The position numbers and the translations under genes are program-made. Shown here piece after piece: positions 49,671 through 60,283 of a DNA stretch of 64,000 nt (within the stretch, counting starts at the first letter, position 1; every line of letters starts with the position of its first letter). This DNA is from Lactuca virosa. Its lineage: Eukaryota; Streptophyta; Magnoliopsida; Asterales; Asteraceae. The notes under the pieces were generated by a model, which worked only from the letters and a program-made list of their open reading frames with translations, was not told the DNA's origin and searched no databases. The stretch lies in contig CAKMRJ010003334.1 in NCBI GenBank assembly GCA_928212115.1, forward strand, positions 341,855,508 to 341,919,507, written 5' to 3'.

Positions 49671-51352
49671 CTACATGGGAGAAATTCAAGTTTTGTTGAT
49701 TTAAGTCCTTAATATAACACCCAAATGAAATATTAAGGCTAGGACCCAACACAATATTTTACAATTCGGAAAAGGGATGCTGTAATCCAATTGCAAAATA
49801 TTTGAAGGTAAGTAAATGACGATTTACCAATTTCCACCATGAAAAACGAAATTGATTATTAAGTTTTAAATGAATTGAAATTCCAATATTCTTTTGAGAT
49901 TCATTGAACTTTTCAATGGCATGTTTAATCTCGATTATGCCCTTCAAGTTTGTGACTGAGATACCGAGGATCACAAACAAGGTGTGAATAACCATGCAAA
50001 TGTGCTTGGTACTCTTAATGTTACAGATCACCTAATCGATGTGTCGGTTAACCACACACGCTCCATTGATCTATGATTAACATCAAGCTACCCTTTGCCA
50101 CGCACTGTCAATCCCAGATTAGTGTGCCGGTTAACCACACACGCTCCACTAACGACTTAACAAGGTGTGAAGTGCAATTTCATGGGTTAGCACCAAATTC
50201 ACATTTTTCCTAAGTAACTAAGATTGGGAATTTATAAGTGTTTAGTTACTTTGTATTTTCATTATAATTTTAATGATAATTAATGTCATATCCTACCCGT
50301 TCGGCTAACGACCCTCCACCAGTCAAGGAAGCGGTGGGTGAGAGTGGACACCCATTAAACCACCATTTTATAGGCAGTAACCTTATACCCCCCTTATAGA
50401 CCAACTTCGTGAATGAGACCTACTAACGGTAAGACTGACTTGTCTTATACATATATATAATTATTAAACTTATAATTTTATATAGTATAAGGGTGTATTT
50501 TACACTTTTAAAATACTAGATGGTTTAATCTATTAATAAATTATACTCTTAATTTAATTAAACTTAAACCATGTCATTATGGAATTATTAATCTCTTTTA
50601 ATTAAACACTTTAATTAATTTAATAAAGTCCATAAGGTGCAATTTGAACTACTCAAATACTTCAAGGTTCTAAATATAAAAATTAAAAATTAAAAACTAT
50701 TTAATTAATTTTTTAATTTATGAACCCAAGAGTTACACCTTTTTAATTACAAGAGTTTCTTAATTTGAGACTTTTCAAATACCAAAACTTGAGGGCAAGT
50801 TTTGTAACTCTTGAAAAACCTTTGATTTCCATAACTTATGAGTTTTATGTGGTTTTTATGGAAAAACTTTTCATGTTCCATAACTTGAGGACAAGTTATG
50901 GAGGACTTTAAAGAACATTTAGATCAATATTTTAAACAAACAAAATTATCTTATAATTTTCCTATGATCTAATTAAACTCATAAGTCAAGATAATTCATA
51001 TCAACAATTTACAAGAAATTAGCCTTTCATATAAACTAATACAAATCTTGAAATTTTGACAATTATCTTTTGATTGGATGAGTATAATCATTACCATACC
51101 AACAAAATCAAATTTTATGAACTAAAACATTTTGTGGTAATGATCCTAATCCAAAACAGGCCAAAAAAAACCCAAAAAATTGTTGTCTGATCATTCAACT
51201 TGTCGAGCCCAACTATGGACTCGTCGAGTTCAAGGAAAAATTCATCCTACTCGTCGAGTCCAAGCATGTACTCGTCGAGTAGGTGCTGTCAGAACAGTTT
51301 TTCAGCTTTGGAAAAATAAGTCATGCATCAAATATAATAGAAAACAATCCTA
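49671..51352 (-). mobile_element. A leader region
   Basis: Non-coding. It matches the C1 leader (for example 50.28-50.45 kb against 13.16-13.31 kb). It carries two GGTTAACC blocks (50041-50065 and 50122-50150) and two ACTCGNCGAGT pairs at 51198/51219 and 51249/51270. Confidence 0.7.
51198..51280. promoter_or_regulatory. ACTCGNCGAGT pairs in the copia A leader
   Basis: Near-match ACTTGTCGAGC at 51198 and exact sites at 51219, 51249 and 51270. Spacings within pairs are 21 and 21 bp. Confidence 0.7.
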
Positions 51353-51366
51353 GGCTCTGATACCAC
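51353..51366 (-). other. A primer binding site
   Basis: The minus strand reads GTGGTATCAGAGCC next to the LTR end at 51367. Confidence 0.88.
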
Positions 51367-51472
51367 TGTTGGGTTTTATATACTACAACATCCTATGGTG
51401 CACATACAACCCTAAATGCTTTGGATCTATGTTTTCTCTAATTATACATGCAATATTGTTTCCAAAGCATAA
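51367..51472 (-). repeat. A 5' LTR fragment
   Basis: 106 bp matching 41383-41488. It stops exactly where a gypsy LTR begins with TGTAACATCC. Confidence 0.85.
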
Positions 51473-51533
51473 TGTAACATCCGGATTTCCAGGTATCATA
51501 ATTTAAGTATTTAATTTTGAGTTAAGAAGAGGG

Positions 51534-51631
51534 ACTCGACGAGTTGACGCCTAAACTCGTCGAGTAGGATCGTGACTGATGACTCGGATTAATGAATGGA
51601 CTCGACGAGCCGGAGAGTCGACTCGACGAGT
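51534..51631. promoter_or_regulatory. ACTCGNCGAGT pairs upstream of the T TATA box
   Basis: Exact sites at 51534, 51555 and 51621 and a near-match at 51600. Spacing is 21 bp in each pair. Confidence 0.7.
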
Positions 51632-52231
51632 CCGCGCTGTTGATGTAAACCCTAAATCTTTGGGCCTGAGCCCTATTTAAAGGCATTTATGGCCTTCAAT
51701 TGCGGCTACCTTTCCAGAAGAGAGAAGCCTAGCGAGTTTGAGTGTGTAGAGTGAGAGAAAGAGCTATCTTGAGCTATTTGGTGCGATTTTGCAAAAGGAG
51801 GAGAAGAGTTCCAGCAAGAAGGACCAGAGGAGGTTGTTGTTTTGAGTTAGTCAAGGAAGGAGCTTCATTTTGAGGTACCAAATCGAACCCCTCTTCTTCC
51901 CCTATTGTGTAGATTCCATTTTTGGGGTTAGGGCTTGAATCACTTCATTTTTGGGGTCTTGAATGCATCAAATCCCTCTTCCTAGTTGTGTTATAGATTT
52001 GGACCTTTCTACACCCAGAGAGCCAGAGAGTATGAAGCTTTAGTCGAGTAATCATAGGGTTTTGAAGCTAGGAAGCATTAATGGGGTTTCTATGGTATAT
52101 AATGCAAGATACACCATGCATGGACACCAAGTTCAGACCTTTACATGATTTTTGGGTGTTAGAAGGTCAGATCTATAAGTTAGAGAAACAGATCTGACCT
52201 CAGAAGGTCAAATGAGTGTTGCCGTGGAGGA

Positions 52232-52402
52232 AACTCGCCGATTCCATAAGAGGACTCGACGAGTCGGATCGGGTTGCCCCGCGATTCGTGATCAGTGGTA
52301 AACCGTCGAGTGAAAGGATAACTCGACGAGTCGAGTGAGGCCTTAGGAGGATTCATAGGACACGCATGGACTCGCCGAGTCACCCGAGTGAACTCGACGA
52401 GT
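52232..52402. promoter_or_regulatory. ACTCGNCGAGT pairs downstream in LTR T
   Basis: Sites at 52232 (one end changed), 52254, 52321, 52370 and 52392. Pair spacings are 22 bp. Confidence 0.7.
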
Positions 52403-52660
52403 CTGGTCAAAGTTGGACCGTTGACTGGAGTTGACATCTGTTGACCTTAGGGGTATGGTCAAACTGACTCATGAGAGGCCATGGAAGGGTATAATGGTCT
52501 TCTAGCCATTCTTTAGAGATGAGAACTTGAGGAGAATATCGATTAGAGGTATTATCATTTTGATATGCGGAGGCTAGGTCGGGGATATCGAGCACGAGAG
52601 TTGCTAGACATCGTACGAGGTGAGTCTTCTCACTATACATTACCTAGAGTGGTATCTATG

Positions 52661-52815
52661 TGCAGACCGGAGGGTCTTATGTGTTATGTGTACGTTTGAG
52701 ATTATGTGCTTTGTGATATATGTATGCAATGTGTTATATAGACCGGACCAGAGGGTCCAACGACTTACGAGACCATAGGGTCCTCGAGTAGACCGGACCG
52801 AATGGTCCAACGAAT
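52661..52815. repeat. Hairpin minisatellite in LTR T, truncated
   Basis: Units GGACC-AGAG-GGTCC, GACC-ATAG-GGTC and GGACC-GAAT-GGTCC, each a perfect short stem with a 4-base loop. The array ends at the breakpoint with B. Confidence 0.8.
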
Positions 52816-52818
52816 TAC

Positions 52819-55197
52819 TAACCTTGTCTTGTGATTATGGTTTTGACAAATTCACATGGATAGAAACTCATACACTATAAAATCTAAGTGTCATAAGGTT
52901 TCTCTCCGATTCATGAAAATGATGGTGAGGAAACGCTTTCACTAAGTAGATTTTAAGTAGATAGCAATTGTGATGTTTGCATTCTCAAAGTCGTTAGTGG
53001 AGCGTGTGTGGTTAACCGGCACATTAACATGGACTTGTGAGAAATGGCAAACAGGTCTATACATTATGATTACAGCATCCCTCTTCATAATTGTTTAGAC
53101 ACACATGTGAGCTATCTAAGGAAAGATGTATGAGTCTGAGAAGCTTAGATAAAGTTTTGTCGAAGCATCTCGTGTCAGAAGTCTGAACTTTGGTGATGAA
53201 AGTCAATAAAGTATTGATTTCTAGAAGTCGATTTCAGAGTACATGTCAAAGCTAGTGGGAGCATAATTGTTTTGCTAAATAATTATTATGCTAGTGGGAG
53301 CATAATCAATTATGATGAGTATTGTTAATTATAGAAAACAAGAGTTTCACTTGGAAAAGGTTGTTTTGCTATAATTAAGGGAGAGGAGATTATACTTCAT
53401 TTCAATCCTAAAAAGTTTAGATTGAGATTTCAATCATCTTTAGTCAAGGATATATATATGGATTTTATGTTGGAATGGTTCAACATAAGGAGATTCTATA
53501 TATATTGCGTTCTCAAATTCGATTATGATTACGACATCCCTCTTCATAGTCGATTTTTGAAAACATGGCAAATAAAAATATTGTAGCAAAAGACTGATCT
53601 AGTATCAGGTCTTTATGTGAAACATCATGAATCGTGTCCCATATGCTTCGGGTGTAGGATCGGTCACATGTGCTATAATATTTATCCGTTCTAAATTTTT
53701 CAAAAATGCTTAGAGCATTAAGAGGGAAAAAGGAATAGAACCGGATATGACTAAAATGATTAAGAAATTGTCGAGGACAGTCTGAGGTTCGCTAAAGATT
53801 GGTTGCTCAGGGACAGTTGGAAGTATGATGTAAATTGTTGGAAAGGGCCATATTGACATATTCTGAAAAGATGTAACTCTTGTTCGGAAGTGATAGTCGA
53901 AATGGGACTATGGAAATGTCTCCATAGGTGGAAGTTGTTCAATCTGTGTAAGATTAGAAAACCTTAGTGCAAGAAGGATGTTCAAAGCAATGTACTTTGA
54001 ATATGAGACTTCGTTTCCATGGAATTGATCTCCTTTGGAATCCTCTGTAATGACTGATGACAAGGTTTTGGTGACCTTGTGCATAATCATTACGAAAGGA
54101 TCAGTGCATATAAGTTTAAAATCTAACAGATTTTTGGTAAATGGTAGGAATTAGGAATTCTTACATTTACAATAAGGATTTGGGATTGTGAAATGAGCAT
54201 CATTGGAATCATGTTCAATTGATCTATTTCACAAAGTAAAGATCATAGACAAACATAGTGTGCATACTTGGAGTATGGCATAACTATTGTTTAGAAAAAC
54301 AAATTGTACATGCTAGGAGCATGGGACAACTGTTGTTTTTATTCAAGTATTAAGTTGATTATTTGAAACATTATACAATGAATAATGTGTAATCAATATG
54401 GTGATAAATAAAAGGTGGTTTTATTTATATTCAAAAGGGTTCTGAGACCATATTGGATTCGATTATTATTGTGTTTCACTTTGCATGTTTTGACTTCCAT
54501 AATAACTAGGTTATTCTTTCCAAATGATTAAGTTATTCAAATCATCCACAGTCGGTCATATGTTGGAAGTAGATATGAATCAAGACTGTCATGAGTTGGT
54601 TGTAGAGGTCTAAGATGTTGGACATGGCTACAACACTCATGAGTGCTCATAAGTTATGAGTATTGGATTCAACCCACGCTCACTTGCATCACTTCATGGA
54701 ATTTATCTCGAGTGATCGTGAGACGGTAATATCATATAAGTCTTCAAACCTAGAGATATGAGTTGTTGCCTATGAGTTGGTTGTGCATTGATTGCACGTA
54801 AACGCATCAATAACTTGATGTTATAAAACGTGCCTTTGTGTGCAATTAAATAAGTAGTAGAACAAGCATATGAGTCGAAGTTTATCTGTTCCTTCTAGAA
54901 ATAGAAGCGATATCTGGGCCCCTCGATGATTTTGTTTTGACCTATGTACCGGGCCCGGTCAAAACTAAATTGATGTGTTCGATTAAGTTCTTTGTCAAAC
55001 AAATCGGAAATCGGGAAACAAACTGCTGGACAATAACTAAGACATTGTTCCATGTATTTGTCCGGCTGATATCATGAGAGCAGAGGATTATATGATCACT
55101 TATCTAAAATGGCGCTTCATAGTTCAACAGGGTTTTGAGAGCTACGATTGCCGGTTGGTTCCTGAAGTCATATCTGCAAATATGTTATTAGACTCAT
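52819..55197 (+). mobile_element. B 3' internal region, non-coding
   Basis: Reverse complement of A 45187-47510. It holds one GGTTAACC block at 52997 and two CTAGTGGGAGCATAAT purine-rich sites near 53255 and 53293. No pol. Confidence 0.7.
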
Positions 55198-55210
55198 CCA
55201 AGTGGGAGAC
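55198..55210 (+). other. B polypurine tract
   Basis: CCAAGTGGGAGAC directly before TGTTGG. Confidence 0.88.
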
Positions 55211-55977
55211 TGTTGGATAAGGTGTCTAAGTCCATAACAATATTTGAGATGTACTTGACCCGACCCGGCATGGTCCATTTGGGTTGCACTTCACCCGAAC
55301 AATTTGTTTGCATAATCTTTTGAGAATAGTATGTTCATGCTTTATTAATATATTATAAGTTATAATATATTAATATTAAATCATATTATTTAATTAGTAT
55401 TGGTCATAAATTAATTTAGAATTAATTTGGTGATCAAAAAAGGTGACTAATTAAATATGGGCTCTTGTATTTTATGTAGTGTGGGCTAATACTCATTTGG
55501 AATGGGCTTGGCATGCATGGGAATCCATGGATAGTCCATGGATCTTTTAACCCATGGATCCTTGGATAGGAAGAGTCATGGGTATTAGGGTTTACATGGA
55601 TGTAACCCTAATCCTCCACACTATATAAAGGAGCTTATGATGCTTGAAATGACACTAGTTGTGTGTGAACAAGAGTGGTGGCCTAATTTCTAGAGCACAT
55701 ATATCATTCTCTCAAGGTTCCAAGGTTTGTGGTGATTTGTGATTCCACTTGAGGCATTCATATTATTGGTGCTAGGCTCTCAAACTCCAAGCAATCAATC
55801 ACTATCAAAAGGAATGTCATTCTTCTAGTGTTTTATGATTCTAGTTTTCCATGCTATGCTAGTTAGGATGTAAACCTTGGAAATTATTATTTGCATGTAT
55901 TTTAGAGAAAACATAGATCCAAGGTTTATTAGGGTTGCATGTACACTTAGGAGTGTTAGAATGCTCAAAACCCAACA
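55211..55977 (+). repeat. B LTR
   Basis: 767 bp, TGTTGGATAAGG...AAAACCCAACA. Flanked by a polypurine tract on the left and a primer binding site on the right. Confidence 0.9.
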
Positions 55978-55978
55978 G

Positions 55979-55990
55979 TGGTATCAGAGA
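55979..55990 (+). other. B primer binding site
   Basis: TGGTATCAGAGA, one mismatch at the last base. Confidence 0.85.
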
Positions 55991-56061
55991 CTAGGCTTGT
56001 TTTCTTGAATACTTGATGCAAATAGCTGAAAAATGTCGAAAAACTGCATTCTGCACAGCTG

Positions 56062-56123
56062 ACTCGCCGAGTTCATGCATATATTCAACCAACTCGCCGA
56101 GTCAGTTCATGCACTCGACGAGT
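56062..56123. promoter_or_regulatory. ACTCGNCGAGT sites in the B leader
   Basis: Exact sites at 56062, 56092 and 56113; the last two are 21 bp apart. Confidence 0.7.
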
Positions 56124-56499
56124 TGGCCGGTAATCTGGGGACTATCTCCCCCTACAGTCACTAGTACATAGCATCATGTCATTTTAGCACATAAACATAT
56201 CACAGGTAGTAACAACCCTAGATGAATATCACAGAGACAATCATCTATCATGCAACTCCTACTGGTGGGCCGGCATTGTGGCCGTAGACCCACCGCTACT
56301 GGAAGGTAACTCACCTCAAAGTGGCTGCTAATCTGCGTGGGAACTGACTGACTTCTACTGCTGCTGCTCTGGAAATCCTCCAGCTATAATTCCCACAAAA
56401 ACACTCAGTCAAATACTGCTAACCGCCCTCAGGGTAAAATGACCATTTACCCCTAACTAAACCAAGAGTCAAAATCAAAGTCAACTTCCAGTTGACCCG

Positions 56500-56850
56500 A
56501 CTCGTCGAGTTGGCTTGCCAACTCGCCGAGTCCCTGTCCACTCGATTGACCATAATCTCGTCTCTACTCGTCGAGTTAGGCATTGACTCGACGAGTTCCC
56601 TTCTAAACCGATGACCACTAGTCCTTCATCCTACTTGCCGAGTTGTATGAACAACTCGTCGAGTCTGTTCTTGAGGCTCGCCGAGTCAGGGCATTGACTC
56701 GCCGAGTTCCTCCATGAGTGAGTCTGGCTTCCGACTCACTGAGTCACCCCCCCCCCCCCATGACTCACGACTCCACTCAGCAACACGAAAAGGGGAAAAC
56801 TCGAGGACTCGCGACTCGACTCGCCGAGTCCGATGAACGACTCGCCGAGT
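56500..56850. promoter_or_regulatory. ACTCGNCGAGT pairs, downstream cluster of the M LTR
   Basis: Pairs at 56500/56521, 56566/56586, 56633/56654 (first degenerate), 56677/56697 (first degenerate) and 56819/56840. Spacing is 20-21 bp. Confidence 0.75.
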
Positions 56851-57444
56851 CGGCCACATGCCACTAATATATAGTCGATTTTTCTTGGATCCAGCTCATT
56901 CCATACGTAGATCTAGGTTCCTAGGGCTTGATTAACACGTAAAGTTTCCAACTTTACGTGTAAATAAACACCAATGAAGGTTTTAGGGCTCAAAATGCAC
57001 TAAAAGAGTAGATCTAGGGCTTTCATGCAATATGGCTTCATAAAGGCAGTGGATCCGAGCTCCTAGAGCTCAATCATGCCTAGATCTAAAGGTTGATCGG
57101 CTTATCACAGACCCTAGTTCATACCCAAGCTTGGAAATGGCTCAAGAAGGACTTTAATGGAGCTCTAAGGGACTATAAGCATGAGAACAGAGGGAAACTG
57201 AGTTATACCTCAAGGAAATCTGAAATAACACCAAGATGTCTGGCCTCCTTCCTCTCCTCTTGATCTACTCTCCTTTCTCTCTCAAAGTCATCAAGAAATC
57301 ACACCAACCACTTCAATTTCACAAGGAACGATGTTAGAACGATATAGGGGGCTCTGAGGGTGAATGGGGGCGAGCTTGGGGCGCATAAGGTTTGTTTAAA
57401 TAGGGTGCAAACCCTTGGAATTAGGGTTTCACCAGACAGCGGGG

Positions 57445-57542
57445 ACTCGCCGAGTCCAGAATGTGGACTCGCCGAGTCGCCAACTTAAACGTGTTCCATG
57501 TCCCGGCTCTACTCGGCGAGTCGGGCCTACAACTCGCCGAGT
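57445..57542. promoter_or_regulatory. ACTCGNCGAGT pairs upstream of the M TATA box
   Basis: Pairs at 57445/57467 and 57511/57532. Spacings are 22 and 21 bp. On the minus strand they precede the TATTTAAA box. Confidence 0.75.
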
Positions 57543-57601
57543 CCAAGGCTAAAAATGCAAAATAATTAGATAAATTTACATACCAGGAACCAGGTGCTAC
57601 A

Positions 57602-57616
57602 AATCTCCCCCACTTA
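57602..57616 (-). other. M polypurine tract
   Basis: The minus strand reads TAAGTGGGGGAGATT and then the LTR. Confidence 0.88.
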
Positions 57617-57645
57617 TTTTAGACTTCGTCCTCGAAGTCTGCTGC

Positions 57646-58797
57646 TCAGTCCTGAAACAGCTCGGGGTAATGCTCCATCATTTCTTCCAACGGCTCCCAA
57701 GTCCACTCTGAACCCTTTCGGTGCTGCCATTGCACCTTCACTAATTCCACCCTCTTGTTCCTCAGATCCTTCGACTTCCGGTCGAGGATTGCGACTGGGC
57801 GCTCAATGTAATTCAGGCTGTCGTCAACCTGGATATCCTCTAACGGCACCACCGTTGAATCATCCACTAGGCACTTCCGCAGCTGGGAGACATGGAAGGT
57901 GTTGTGGATCTGACTGAGCTCGGCTGGCAGATCCAGCCTATATGCCACCTTGCCCACCCGGGCCAGAACCCTGAAGGGTCCAATGTACATGGGGCCCAAT
58001 TTGCCCCGTTTCCTGAATCGGATGACACCCTTCCATGGTGACACCTTCAGGAGGACCATATCCCTGACCTGGAACTCCAGGTCTGATCGGCGCTTGTCAG
58101 CAGAACTTTTCTGCCGACTCTGTGCAGTCTGAAGCCTGCTCCGAACCTGCTGGATCCTCTCGGTCGTCTTGAGCACCACTTCGGTGCTCCCCATGACCCT
58201 CTGGCCTACCTTACCCCAGCATATCGGGGTCCTGCACCTCCTCCCGTACAACATCTCAAAGGGAGGTCGGTCGATACTCGCGTGGTAGCTGTTCTTGTAC
58301 GAAAACTCAGCTAGAGGAAGATAGGTATCCCAGCTACCACCGAAGTCTAGTACGCACGCCTGCAACATATCCTCCAGAGTCTGGATGGTCCGCTCACTCT
58401 GACCATCGGTCTGCGGGTGAAAAGCGGTGCTAAAATGTAGACGAGTACCCAGCTCGTCATGGAACTTCTTCCAAAACCTGGAAGTAAACCGTACATCTCT
58501 GTCTGAAATCACGGAGACTGGCACTCCGTGCCGCGCCACCACCTCTCGGATGTAGATTTTGGCCAACTTCTCTGCCGAGATACTCTCCTGGATCGGTATG
58601 AAGTGAGCGCTCTTGGTCAACCGATCCACGATGACCCATATAGAATCCACTCCCCGTGCGGTCCTGGGAAGCTTGGTGATAAAATCCATCGTGATGTCTT
58701 CCCATTTCCACAGCGGGATATCCAACGGCTGCATCTTGCCGTGTGGCCTCTGGTGCTCGGCCTTGACCTTCCTGCAGGTCAAGCACCGCTCAACATA
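57646..58797 (-). pseudogene. M integrase core and chromodomain
   Basis: A 378-codon open frame (58782 down to 57646) downstream of a TGA at 58798-58800 that breaks pol. It starts within the integrase zinc finger (CRKVK). Catalytic residues are visible as D33 (TMDFI), D94 or D96 (SDRD) and E130 (DGQSE), a DDE triad with normal family spacing. A Gly-Pro-Phe-Arg block and a chromodomain-like C-terminus (about 310-378, ending EEMMEHYPELFQD) follow. Integrase inserts the cDNA; the chromodomain guides it to marked chromatin. This part is otherwise uninterrupted, and the single TGA replaces a conserved Trp codon. Confidence 0.92.
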
Positions 58798-60231
58798 TCA
58801 TGCTACATCCCGCTTCATGCAGGGCCACCAATAGTCTAGACGAAGTTCTCTATACATCTTCGTTGCCCCGGGATGAATGGAGAATCGGGATTTGTGCGCC
58901 TCCTCCATCAGAACCTGACGCACACCCCCGTGATACGGTACCCACACCCTACGGTGTAGTGTCAATAACCCTCGACTATCATAGTCGAAGGAGGAAGCAT
59001 GTCCCACAATCCGCTCGCTCTTCCGATGTTCCTCCTTCATAGCCTCCTGCTGAGCCTCCCGGATCCGCTCCAAAAGCGGAGTCACCACTGTCATCCTCAG
59101 ACAGATATCCCTGATCGGTGCCGCCTTGCGGCTAAGCGCATCGGCCACCACGTTGGCCTTTCCCGGATGGTAAAGGATCTCGCAGTCGTAATCCTTTACC
59201 ACGTCCAACCACCGACGTTGCCTCATGTTCAGATTCGGCTGATCCATGAGGTACCTCAAGCTCTTGTGGTCCGTGTAAATCGTACATCGAACCCCATATA
59301 GGTAATGTCGCCATATCTTGAGGGCGAACACAACAGCCCCCAACTCCAAATCATGCGTCGGGTAGTTCGCCTCGTGAGGCTTCAGCTGCCTCGACGCGTA
59401 GGCGATGACGTGCCCTCTCTGCATCAATACTGCGCCCAAACTTGAGATGGACGCATCGCAGTACACAACAAAATCCTCCATGCCCTCTGGCAGGGCTAAG
59501 ATTGGCGCCTTGCACAATCTCTGCCTCAGTGTCTCGAACGCTGCCTGCTGCTCAGGCCCCCAACGAAAGACCACAGCCTTCCTCGTTAGCCTGGTCAGGG
59601 GTAATGCTATCTTGGAGAAATCCTGGATGAATCTCCGATAGTAGCCAGCTAATCCCGGGAAACTCCGAATCTCAGATGGAGACTTCGGAACCTCCCATCT
59701 CATCACGGCCTCTACCTTGGCCGGATCTACCGAAATCCCGTTCTGGTTGACAAGGTGCCCAAGAAACTGCACCTCGCGCAACCAGAAATCACACTTGGAG
59801 AACTTGGCGTACAAGTTCTCCCTCCTCAAGGTCTCTAGAACCTCTCGCAAATGCTCCTCATGCTCCTCCTGCGTCTTGGAGTAAACCAAGATATCATCAA
59901 TAAGCACTATCACAGACCGGTCTAACATCCATCCGCACACGCGGTTCATGAGGTCCATGAACGCGGCAGGAGCATTGGTGAGCCCGAAAGGCATCACCAC
60001 AAACTCATAGTGGCCATAACGCGTCCGAAACGCCGTCTTCTGCACATCCTCCTCCCTAACCCTCATCTGATGATACCCTGAACGCAAATCTATCTTGGAG
60101 AACCAAGATGTTCCCTGAAGCTGGTCAAAGAGGTCGTCAATCCTCGGGAGTGGGTAACGGTTCTTCACCGTTACCTTGTTCAGCTCCCTATAGTCTATAC
60201 ACATACGATGCGACCCATCCTTCTTCTTCAC
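58798..60231 (-). pseudogene. M reverse transcriptase and RNase H
   Basis: A 477-codon frame. RT motifs: CIDYRELNK (residues 11-19), FSKIDLRSGYHQ (44-55), MPFGLTNAP (80-88), and the catalytic loop LIDD (110-113), where Leu replaces the usual Phe/Tyr/Val. The thumb has FLGLAGYYRRF-like SFPGLAGYYRRF. RNase H shows VYCDAS, DLELGAVVFALK and TDHKSL. The N-terminal half of the integrase zinc finger lies at the end. The frame is cut from upstream protease by two single-base losses near 60300 and 60256, and from the integrase core by TGA 58798-58800. It copies element RNA into DNA. Best-preserved polymerase in the window. Confidence 0.93.
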
Positions 60232-60283
60232 AAACAGAATCGGGGCTCCCCAGGGTAACTGCTCGGTCGAATGAAACCCTTGT

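Larger units (their letters stand above)
41383..51472 (-). mobile_element. Minus-strand copia-family element A, pol-less
   Basis: Plus-strand order: 3' LTR (41383-45173, split by N), polypurine tract, 3.8 kb without pol, gag remnant, leader, primer binding site, and the first 106 bp of the 5' LTR (51367-51472), where gypsy LTR T interrupts it. Family identity rests on LTR similarity to 34368 and 55211, and on the gag_2-type domain. Confidence 0.85.
51473..52818 (+). repeat. Truncated gypsy LTR (T)
   Basis: Starts TGTAACATCCGG and has a TATTTAAA box (51674-51681). Paired ACTCGNCGAGT palindromes occur upstream of it (51534/51555, 51600/51621) and downstream (52232/52254, 52321, 52370/52392). 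A GGACC...GGTCC minisatellite follows, and the LTR then breaks off at 52818. The LTR 3' end and internal region are absent. It appears to have inserted into the A LTR, with CATAA just before it as a candidate half of the target duplication. Confidence 0.8.
52819..56124 (+). mobile_element. Copia-family fragment B, plus strand
   Basis: 3' internal region, polypurine tract, LTR (55211-55977), primer binding site and about 130 bp of leader. It is the same family as A but in the opposite orientation. Truncated on both sides. Confidence 0.85.
56125..57601 (-). repeat. M 3' LTR, truncated
   Basis: Minus strand TGTAGCACCTGG...; TATTTAAA at 57395-57402. Contains 14 exact ACTCGNCGAGT sites and a run of 13 C near 56747. 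The last roughly 690 bp of the LTR, including its minisatellite, is missing; the break is at 56125 against copia B. Confidence 0.88.

Noticed and set aside
56747..56759. Run of 13 C in the M LTR as a structural signal
   Set aside because: A single homopolymer, prone to slippage and assembly error, with no partner tracts nearby.
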